DNA of 8,862 bases. Source: JBNJEM01 sp051745935 (GTDB lineage Bacteria > Planctomycetota > Planctomycetia > Pirellulales > Pirellulaceae). The notes under the pieces are model-generated. The model was not told the DNA's origin, did not search any database, and worked only from the letters and a program-made list of their open reading frames with translations. Location: positions 1 through 8,862 of the forward strand of contig JBNJEM010000314.1 of NCBI GenBank assembly GCA_051745935.1. The letters run 5' to 3'. The position numbers and the translations under genes were made by a program. Of this stretch, positions 1 through 7,100 are shown piece after piece. The number at the start of each line of letters is the position of its first letter. The stretch's first letter is position 1.

Positions 1-14
1 ACAAGCCCGTGGCA
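1..14 (-). repeat. Partial copy of palindromic intergenic repeat (cut by window edge)
   Basis: The first 14 bases, ACAAGCCCGTGGCA, are the exact reverse complement of bases 2039-2052, which form the left arm and loop of a complete hairpin there. The partner arm would lie just outside the window. A 14-base exact match between two intergenic sites is unlikely to be chance in a window this size, so I call it a second copy of the same small palindromic repeat in inverted orientation. Confidence 0.5.
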
Positions 15-148
15 TTTGCACCTCGAAAAGCCTTTCCTCAAATGTGCAACGGACGTGCGAACGCCCGCGGACATCAGTGTTTTGCCCGTGAACGGTTACT
101 TCCCGCCTTTCGTCGCTTCTCTCGGCAGCGGCCGAAGCGGCAGCGCGA
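15..148. other. Short gene-free region downstream of the ceramidase-like gene
   Basis: No coding region is supported here. Next to the stop of the ceramidase-like gene lies an 8-base direct repeat, CGGCAGCG at 123-130 and 138-145, and a small 4-bp hairpin (GCCG aag CGGC, 131-141). The hairpin is too weak and lacks the T run needed to call a terminator. Confidence 0.4.
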
Positions 149-1402
149 TTAGTGCTCGCGCGTTGTTGGTCGTTGATAGAGTTCGTGCACCTTGCCCACG
201 ATCTTTTCCTCCAGACCGGGTTTCCAGGGGCAGCATCGGGATTCGTAGCCGCCTTCTTTCAGCACGCGTTCGCTGGCGATATAGTTCTGGTAGCTGTTTG
301 AGTAACCGGCAACCCAGATCGCGGGACCCTCCGGTTCGGCGAGTTCCCGTTTCAAACGGAGCGAATAATCGACGACGACTTCGTTGCCGAGCGCGATGAT
401 CGCAAGCTCGTCTCCGAAGCGAATGATCTGGACCGGGTAGGGAAAATCGGAACGGTCCGGTTTGGCCGCCGGGAGGTCGACCGTTTCCAGCACGCAACGG
501 AGTGGACCGTTCAAAGGTCGTTGATGGAAGGTTCTCTTTTGGCCGACTTCGAGAGCTCGTTCCACGGCGGTGGCCAGTGCCCGCCCGTGCTTGTGGGCGT
601 AATGCAACTCGCTGCGGGGGTACGGGTTCTGGTCCGCGCCACAGCCCATCAGGAACATGGCGGTTACACCGGGATGATCCTGTTCGAAGTACTCCTGGGC
701 AAAGCCGGCGTAGTCTCCCAGCCACTTTCGAAAGCCCATGGTGGTGTTGTGGCACGCATAACCGAAAAGCACGGCTCGGCGCTGTCCATTCGGATCCAGC
801 ACGCTGAGCGCGGGGACGGTATGATCGATCGGGCCTTCGGGGTTGGGGTGGTTTCGGTAGCCGTCTTCGGTGGGCGTGCGGCGATTCATGGCGAACCCGC
901 AGCGGGCGTGGCCATACGAGAGCGTGGCCGGTTCGAGCTCGTCGAGCGACTGGCCAACGATATCGATCAACGTGTCGGCCAACGTGTCGAAATACGGTTT
1001 GGCGTCGTCTCGCCCATAGGCTGGTCCGCAGTGGGTATGAGAAGCATTCATGAGCAGTGCGTGGCCGGGAAGTTGGTGTTTCTCTTGAACCTGTTGGGCA
1101 ACGGTGTCCCGCAGCCGGCCGAGCACTCCGATCAGGTCCATCGTGACGATCACCACGCGCTGGCCGTCGCGATCTTCGATGGCCAAGGCCTTGGCGAACA
1201 GGTCTTGTTCGGTGCCCTTGGCCGGTTCTTTCCGAGCCGCGTATCCTCGCATCCGTAACGGCTGTTCGGGCGTGATCACCGCGGATGCGGTTGCGGCTTT
1301 CCACTCGGGACGGTTGCCGTCGGCTCGTTCATCAGCTTGAACGATCCATGCGGGTAAAAGCGCTGCGAGGATCAAGAGGACGATGTTCCGGAACGTAACC
1401 AT
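149..1402 (-). CDS. Secreted neutral/alkaline ceramidase-like protein
   Basis: Predicted 417-residue exported protein. The ATG at 1402 is chosen because AGGAG lies 8 bases upstream and because it starts directly with a signal peptide (MVTFRNIVLL, hydrophobic to about residue 20, likely cut after VQA at 23). An in-frame start at 1456 would add 18 charged residues. Family features of neutral ceramidase (metal-dependent amidase splitting ceramide): NASHTHCGP with His122 and His124, GYACHNTTM with His218, GDYAGF near 230, FLMGCGADQNP at 250-260, a Glu at about 341 in ALGNEVV, and GYSNSYQNY at 366-374, which would supply the metal-binding Tyr. The Pseudomonas enzyme is about 650 residues with a C-terminal beta domain. 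That domain is absent here, as in the short planctomycete relatives I know. The segment aligned to the catalytic Ser carries Gly, so ceramide cleavage is not assured and the true substrate is unknown. It appears monocistronic. Confidence 0.85.
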   Translation of the reverse strand: MVTFRNIVLLILAALLPAWIVQADERADGNRPEWKAATASAVITPEQPLRMRGYAARKEPAKGTEQDLFAKALAIEDRDGQRVVIVTMDLIGVLGRLRDTVAQQVQEKHQLPGHALLMNASHTHCGPAYGRDDAKPYFDTLADTLIDIVGQSLDELEPATLSYGHARCGFAMNRRTPTEDGYRNHPNPEGPIDHTVPALSVLDPNGQRRAVLFGYACHNTTMGFRKWLGDYAGFAQEYFEQDHPGVTAMFLMGCGADQNPYPRSELHYAHKHGRALATAVERALEVGQKRTFHQRPLNGPLRCVLETVDLPAAKPDRSDFPYPVQIIRFGDELAIIALGNEVVVDYSLRLKRELAEPEGPAIWVAGYSNSYQNYIASERVLKEGGYESRCCPWKPGLEEKIVGKVHELYQRPTTREH

Positions 1403-1410
1403 GACTGGAT

Positions 1411-1415
1411 CTCCT
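1411..1415 (-). promoter_or_regulatory. Ribosome binding site deciding the ceramidase-like start
   Basis: AGGAG on the minus strand, 8 bases before the ATG at 1402. The longer in-frame start at 1456 has no comparable site, so this fixes the start. Confidence 0.6.
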
Positions 1416-1458
1416 AATCTGTGTCGTTTCGTGGCCGTGACTGTTCGTCGATCCAACG

Positions 1459-1487
1459 GCGGCCCCGACGCAATCAGCGTCAGCCGC
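1459..1487. repeat. Two-part palindromic hairpin between ceramidase-like gene and integrase relic
   Basis: Outer arms GCGGC (1459-1463) and GCCGC (1483-1487) enclose inner arms GACGC (1467-1471) and GCGTC (1477-1481), with loop AATCA and a small 3/1 internal loop: ten base pairs in total. It sits 57 bases upstream of the ceramidase-like start, in its leader or promoter region. Similar GACGC...GCGTC elements are, from memory, dispersed in planctomycete genomes, so a dispersed repeat is more likely than a gene-specific operator. The window shows only this one copy. Confidence 0.5.
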
Positions 1488-1578
1488 GGCGCTAATCAAA
1501 CGCTCGACTCTTGAGGCCGAAGTTAATTATATACCGGTCGCGGATGATTTTCTCCGCCGCGAGTCCGACCACCGGGAG

Positions 1579-2001
1579 GACGGCTTGCGTGGAATCGAAG
1601 CCCCACGGCTTCGGGTGAAGGCCCCGGACTTCGAACGTCTCCAGATTACGATTCGAGACGCCAACGGACACAAGGATCGCTCGACGATCCTGCCCAAGAC
1701 GGTTGTCGAGCGCCTGAAGAAGCATCGGGCGAACGTCCGCCGCGCTCACCAACGCGCTATGCGAGACGGCTATGGTGGTGTGCAATTGCCTGACTCGCTG
1801 GCCCGCAAGTACCCGAAAGCACCGTTCGAATGGGCTTGGCAGTACGTGTTCCCCGCGGCGAAGCCATCGACCGATCCTCGTAGCGGCGTTCGCCGACGGC
1901 ATCACATCGACCGCTCCTCGATCCAGCGCGCCGTCCGTCAGGCGATGCGCGAAGCCGGCGTCCACAAGCACGCCGGGCTGCATACCTTTCGACACAGGTA
2001 G
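1579..2001 (+). pseudogene. Integron-type tyrosine recombinase (IntI-like) remnant
   Basis: An open frame matching the central part of integron integrases, the enzymes that recombine attC and attI sites. Visible: box I as GLRGIEAPRLRVK with the catalytic Arg; the beta-hairpin Lys in GHKDRSTILP; the IntI-specific extra segment (GYGGVQLPDSLARKYPKAP, then EWAWQYVFPA and a DPRSGV-RRHHID stretch), which separates IntI from XerC/D; and box II LHTFRH with catalytic His and Arg. The frame stops at TAG 1999-2001 directly after box II, so the second His and the nucleophilic Tyr are lost, about 40 residues in all. The N-terminal DNA-binding domain (about 140 residues) is missing too: in-frame codons upstream of 1579 show no resemblance. 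I treat it as inactive. No attC array or cassette is visible beside it. A TTG at 1585 could be read as a start but has no role I can support. Confidence 0.85.
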
Positions 2002-2011
2002 CCGTTCAGGG

Positions 2012-2031
2012 GGGCTGTTACACGGCAGCCC
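2012..2031. repeat. Hairpin immediately after the integrase relic
   Basis: GGGCTG (2012-2017) pairs with CAGCCC (2026-2031) around an 8-base loop; a T-G wobble can extend the stem by one pair. It starts 10 bases after the stop of the integrase remnant and is followed 9 bases later by a second hairpin, so the two may be one composite element. Confidence 0.45.
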
Positions 2032-2038
2032 GCGCGGA

Positions 2039-2061
2039 TGCCACGGGCTTGTCCCGTGGTG
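2039..2061. repeat. Palindromic intergenic repeat, complete copy
   Basis: A perfect 7-bp stem CCACGGG (2041-2047) / CCCGTGG (2053-2059) with loop CTTGT, plus two flanking wobble pairs. Bases 2039-2052 recur inverted at the very start of the window. The pair brackets the ceramidase-like gene and the integrase relic. It resembles REP-type elements, and no transposase encoding it is visible. Lying downstream of the HEAT gene it might also help to stop transcription, but there is no T run on that strand. Confidence 0.6.
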
Positions 2062-2113
2062 GTTCACGCTCGCCGCTACAAACCGGCCAGACACACCACT
2101 GCTGGCCGTCGGT

Positions 2114-2145
2114 ATGGGAATGGCCGTTCGGGCATCTTTTCCCAT
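2114..2145 (-). terminator. Weak hairpin at the end of the HEAT-protein gene
   Basis: ATGGGAA (2114-2120) and TTCCCAT (2139-2145) form a perfect 7-bp inverted repeat around 18 bases, with the left base of the stem touching the TAA stop (2145-2147). No T run follows on the minus strand, so a factor-independent terminator is not established. It could protect the 3' end of the transcript. Confidence 0.25.
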
Positions 2146-4097
2146 TATCCGTCGGATTCTTCGTCTTCTTTCTCTTTAAGCGACTTAAAGTAGGCCTCCC
2201 ATGCCTTGGCGTCAGCGCCGACCTCTTTTCCGGTGAGCTTGCCCATGGCCCAGCCGGCGCTATACATTACACTATCGTCCTTGGCTGAAAGAAGTGGCTT
2301 GAGGGTTTCAGCATCCTCCGGTTGACCGATCAATGCCAACGACCGCACAGCTTCTCTCCTCACCGAACGTGTTTCGTCATCAATAGCTTTCAGGGCTATT
2401 TGGCGTCCGCGCTCGCGAACGTCTTTGCCAGGCGCGTTCGAGCCCCAGAAATCGCCCAGGAACCCCAATACCCATGCCGCGCGCCAACGGATATGCTCCG
2501 GAAGCTCCTCGTCTTCTATTGCCTCGGCTACCTTGTCCAAGCCGGCGCCGTCACCGGCATGAGTCAGAGCCAGCGCGGCTTCATAACGGTCGGTCGCCTT
2601 AGGGGCCTCCAGCCCCGCGCGTAACATCAGCAACACCTTTTCGCGATCTTCACGCAAAGGTTCCGGCCATTCTATCCGGCGGGCGAGCGCGGCGCCGTAA
2701 CCGGCTTGAACCTGCTTCGCCCACGGCGCGTCGAGTTCCGCTAGGACGTCCAGCGCGTCCACATGCATCCGCGAAAGCGTCTCACGAACCATTTTCGCCA
2801 GCGTATCCTTGCCGCCTGCGACCTTGACCATTATCCGCGCACCATCAGCACCGGCGAGACGAAGCGAAAGCATCGCCGATTTCGCCACTTCCGGATCATC
2901 GTTGACCAATCGCTGCATCAGCGCTTCTATCGCTGCCGGCCCGACTTCATTCACCGTATTGATCCTTCCGCGCCTGGCGCGCATGCGCATCGGCTCGCTC
3001 GCCCCCGCGGCAACTTCATCAGCCAGTGCTGCGTATACTTCCTCGCCGCGTTTCGCGCCGCGCTCGTTGAATGCCTCCTGCGTGTCCGCAAGTTCCGAAA
3101 GTTTACGCGGTATATCCCTGTCACGCGTCTTCATCATCGCCACGCGAAATTCGTCCGGAAAACTACTACCGTAAGTCTCGAGTATCTCCACAGCGCTCTT
3201 GCCTTGTGCTTCGGAAGTGCTCTCGATCAATCCCATTGCGATCTCGCCTTTATCCACACCGCGCGCGTAGCGCGAGGTGATTACGGCCACCGCCTTCTTG
3301 CGCATCTGCTCATCATCGGAACCAAGCTGTTTCTTTATATGTTCGCCGATGATATCCCAAAAAGCGGCTATATCTGACACAAGGCCACGATTGACATCGT
3401 CAGCTTCCACGAACCGTTCAAACACGCCGTCGGCGATGTCGGACCGAATCCCGGTAGCGCGTTTAGCAGCAGATTCCGGGCCTTCCTCGATTACTTCTAA
3501 AAGCTCGCTGTTCGCCCCGGAGCCAATGACTTTGAGCGCCTTCACCGCTTCGGAAACCGCCGTAGAGTTACTGTTATCGAGCAGCGCGACAAGAACATCG
3601 GTCGCGCGCACCTGTTCGAGCGCCCGCCTTGCCGCTTCGCGCGCCCCGTCCGACTTGGAGCCGAGTGCCTCAACTATATCGTTGCGCGTCTTCTCGTGTA
3701 TCTCCATGTCCCAGATATCCCAGCCGCCACGCCAAGCGTTCGCCAGAGGGCGCGAGGCGCCGGACGCCGTATCCGGCTTCTTTGCCGACGAGGATATCAG
3801 TTGCGTTACCTTACGCCGTTCCGCTTCGCTAATCAGCCGTGCGACTCTTGCGACATTCCGGCTGTAACCGGCACCATACTTGTCCGCAGCTTCCACCAGT
3901 CGCCGTAATGTGTTCCCACCCTGCCTCGCCGCCTCTTTAATCGCCACGTCAGCGGCGGACTCGTCAGTACCTGTCAATGCCGTAATGATTTGTTTAATTG
4001 ACATGTCCGGTTTTTCGGTTTCCTTGGCAATCGCTGATGTGCCAAACAAAAAGCCCGACAGTACAATGACCAATATGCAAGTTGTTTTCATGATCAT
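2145..4097 (-). CDS. Secreted HEAT-repeat protein
   Basis: 650-residue protein beginning with a clear signal peptide (MIMKTTCILVIVLSGFLFG, predicted cut after SAIA at 24, no lipobox Cys), so it is exported. The mature part is almost wholly alpha-helical HEAT/PBS-lyase-like repeats. The clearest units are at about 137-190, 255-310, 385-440, 500-550 and 567-622, each with the usual pattern of a helix pair, conserved Ala/Leu and an Arg-x-x-Ala turn such as SVRREAVRSLALIG. A Trp-rich linker (AWRGGWDIWD, 121-130) splits an N-terminal repeat block from the rest. The C-terminus has KAWEAYFKSLK, like the W-x-x-[WYF] end of many planctomycete HEAT proteins, and a very acidic tail. No enzymatic motif is seen, so a scaffold or protein-binding role is inferred. 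It lies 54 bases downstream of the large glycosidase-like gene. The ATG at 4097 is preferred over 4091 because AGGA is 11 bases before it. Confidence 0.85.
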   Translation of the reverse strand: MIMKTTCILVIVLSGFLFGTSAIAKETEKPDMSIKQIITALTGTDESAADVAIKEAARQGGNTLRRLVEAADKYGAGYSRNVARVARLISEAERRKVTQLISSSAKKPDTASGASRPLANAWRGGWDIWDMEIHEKTRNDIVEALGSKSDGAREAARRALEQVRATDVLVALLDNSNSTAVSEAVKALKVIGSGANSELLEVIEEGPESAAKRATGIRSDIADGVFERFVEADDVNRGLVSDIAAFWDIIGEHIKKQLGSDDEQMRKKAVAVITSRYARGVDKGEIAMGLIESTSEAQGKSAVEILETYGSSFPDEFRVAMMKTRDRDIPRKLSELADTQEAFNERGAKRGEEVYAALADEVAAGASEPMRMRARRGRINTVNEVGPAAIEALMQRLVNDDPEVAKSAMLSLRLAGADGARIMVKVAGGKDTLAKMVRETLSRMHVDALDVLAELDAPWAKQVQAGYGAALARRIEWPEPLREDREKVLLMLRAGLEAPKATDRYEAALALTHAGDGAGLDKVAEAIEDEELPEHIRWRAAWVLGFLGDFWGSNAPGKDVRERGRQIALKAIDDETRSVRREAVRSLALIGQPEDAETLKPLLSAKDDSVMYSAGWAMGKLTGKEVGADAKAWEAYFKSLKEKEDEESDG

Positions 4098-4108
4098 TAT
4101 TATCGTTT

Positions 4109-4112
4109 TCCT
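4109..4112 (-). promoter_or_regulatory. Ribosome binding site of the HEAT-protein gene
   Basis: AGGA on the minus strand, 11 bases before the ATG at 4097 and 17 before the alternative ATG at 4091. The spacing favours the first. The 54-base gap to the upstream gene shows no promoter or terminator, supporting co-transcription. Confidence 0.4.
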
Positions 4113-4151
4113 GATTTACGCACTCACACGAGCGAGGATTGCTATTTTACG

Positions 4152-7100
4152 TCAATGTACCGGCGCCGTCAGAGGATTGGCGTCCCGCGGGGAAATACCC
4201 TCCCAGCGGGTCCACTGCCACGGATACATCCAGCTCTCCCGGTTCCACTTGTCCATGTTCTGGTTCACGTGTGTAAAAATAAGTCTGTCGAGCCGTATCT
4301 GTCGTTCCTCTTCCGGCACCTCTTGCAGTTCTATCCCACCGTAGACGACGTTGTGCCGCAGCTCGATAATGATCCGGGCCAATGCTAACGGATAATCAAC
4401 CTTCCCTTCACCGGTCTCGCTCGGATACATATAGCCGGTTTCCTTTCGCCACTGGTCCGTATTAGCGATCTGCGGTTTATGACGCACGCCTTTACCCTCT
4501 TCGTCCTCAGCCAGGCCCGTGCCGTGTTTCCATTGGGCATTCTCCGCCGCGTGAAATCCGTCGGCTGTCGTGGACGGCAGCCCCACCTCGATGTACCGCC
4601 AACCGTCAAAATCAATTGACGAAGTACTCTTCATGTCATTAGAGTTCCACACATCCTTGGGACCTATATGCGTCCAGACTTCGCCTTCAGCGTCGACAAG
4701 CTCGAAAATCACCCTCCCCCAGTCCGAGTTGCCGCGAACCCAGATGCCGAGCGCGCCCGGATGCTCCGGCGCGCTGCGCGAAAGTATGAGCGGCTGCGGA
4801 AGCTCGAGCACCGTGTACTGCGCGGTGAGCGGACCGCTGTCTTCCGCTAAATCCTTCAGCTTTACGCTCAACACTTGTCCCTCGCGTTCATCGTCACGAA
4901 CCGTTTCCAGCTCGAACTTGGCGCGCCCGCGCGGCGAGTCAAAGTTGTTCTTCTGGTAGTGCAGGTATTCACCGGGCCGTTCCTTCCATCGCATGCTTTC
5001 AAAGTCGTCGAGTACCGTTATCTCGCCGCGCGGCTTCCAGCGGTCATGCTGGGGCTCTCCCAGCTCAATCCCGCTGATCCGGTCCACACCGGTAATAAAG
5101 AACGGGGAAGCGCCGAGTGTTACGGTAAGTTGTCCATCCCGCGGCGTCGCGATCGTCTCGTTCCCCATGATGTCGGTCAGTATAAGGGTATCCCCGGCAC
5201 CGTCGAGCGTGAGGACTGCCTTGCGCTTGCCGCGCACGGTCCAAAGCGCGTGCGCAGGCCCGTCCCACTTGCGGTCGAACGAAATGCAGAATGCCGACCG
5301 GCTGCCCGTGGGCATCACCTCGCGGAAACTCGGACCGTCAAGTATGCGCGTCATCGTGGCGTATGCCGCAGCCAGCATACGCGGCTGCGCTTCCCAGCCC
5401 CCTGATGTAGAATAAGAACCGCGCCGTCCGTAACAGAGTCCGGTTGAACCGTAAAAGCTGCGTCCATAACGGCCGCCGGCATCCACAACGTTCTGAACAG
5501 CACAAAAGCGTTCAAAACCGCAGGCAAACGAAAGCAAATGGCAACGTAGGACGTAGTTGGCCTGTTCGAGTTCCGTTAGTGATCCAGGATTGGCGCAGAT
5601 GAACATATGTTCGGGAGCGGTGGTGGGCACGTCCCCGTAACCCTGTTCCTTCCGGACTTCGTTTGCATAAAAAACACGGCTGTGCTCTACTTGGTTCGGT
5701 TGGCGTTCCGGCATTCGCTCGAACATGGGCACGTCTACGCCGAACGTGTCGATAAGCTGCCGGGGCAGGCGGAACCGCATGTACTGTGCCTGATAGGGCG
5801 GGTCGGCTGCGAAAAAATCGAAGTCCAGATCTGGCGAATACTCACGCATCCACAGACCTCGCTGGAAGTGCTCGCGCCACGACTCCCACATCCTGCCATA
5901 TACGTCGTCGGAGATATCCTCCACGTTCCTGAGCAGACCCGGATCGCACGTCATATACCGTTCCCCGGCCCATTCCGGAGGCATGGCGTATGTGCCTCGG
6001 CCAAGATTACCCTCCATAGGTCCATATTGATAACCGGCAGGTTTGAGATGCATCAAAATCTCAGCATGATGCTTTTGATCAATTCGAACCGCTTCTTCGC
6101 CAGGTAGGTTTGTCAAACGCTCCTTGGGTGCTGCCGTTTCCCTTGTGACGCCTCTAGTAGGCGCTACCCTTATGTCACGCGGCCTGTAAATGGCACGATG
6201 CTTAACATGGTCGAGTTCACCGAGCGCAGGACCATACCAACGTACCCCAAAACGGCGCATAAGATTGGCAAGAGCTTCGCTGCTGCCCCACTTCCACAGC
6301 CCGAACGGCGAATTATCGCCTTTCGCACGGCGAGTGTCACGCGGTAATTGCACGAACGTAGTATTGCGGCTCAAGGCCACGCCGTCACCACTGAGCCCGA
6401 ATTCCACCTCGTGCCAGCCCAGCGCTTCATACGGCGGGTGAACAACGATCTTCTTAAAGGAACCAGTAGGCAACGATATCACCCTCGATGTTGTCAGCCG
6501 TTCCTCATAAAAATTGCGAGTCTCGATATCCAAGCTCATCCGCAGATCCCGGTCACCCACGTTCCGGAGCGACACAGTAAACTCCGGCTCCTCGGGCGTC
6601 TGAAAGACGTTTCCGGCTACCACAGGATCAGATAAGACCACCATCTCCACCCGCGATTCCTCGAACGTGGCAGCTATAACCCGCACCGCCGAGGCCGGGC
6701 CTCGGGCCATGGTGGCGCCAACATTCAAATCCATTGGCTTGGTGAACTCGTAATTGAAGTTGCCCTCTCCGGAATATGAGAACACTTCCTGAAAGTAAGA
6801 CGGTTCGAGATCAGCCTTTACCATGAATACACGTCCGCGATTGCGAGACTGCGCGCCGTCTTTGAGCATCCTGCCTTCCCACACGATTCTTGCGTCGTCT
6901 ATCTCATCGCGGGCTGTCAAAAGACTCATCAAGCTGCCTGCTCCCTCCTCGTTCCACCGCGGCACCGCGGTCGGCGCGCTTTCGTAATAAAACATCGGCG
7001 GATTCCATCCGCCGCCCGCAAGATATTGTCGCACGTTCATCGCCGGGATATGTTCAGGGACGCCGTCGGAAGTCGCCAGCAAATATACCGTAGTGTAAAA

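Noticed and set aside
521..1258. 245-residue plus-strand open frame
   Set aside because: Antisense to the ceramidase-like gene, no ribosome site and no recognisable family; explained by GC-rich codon structure.
96..1304. 402-residue open frame on the minus strand
   Set aside because: Out-of-frame shadow of the ceramidase-like gene: Arg/Pro/His-rich with no known motif, while the other minus frame shows signal peptide and family motifs.
2002..2144. Possible attC cassette site next to the integrase relic
   Set aside because: The hairpins lack paired core sites of the RYYYAAC/GTTRRRY type at the right spacing, so they are better described as palindromic repeats.
1492..2145. 217-residue minus-strand open frame antisense to the integrase relic
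   Set aside because: The plus strand carries clear IntI motifs, and this frame resembles nothing and spans hairpin repeats.
3277..3867. 196-residue plus-strand open frame
   Set aside because: Ser/Ala-rich mirror of HEAT-repeat codons; no start signal.
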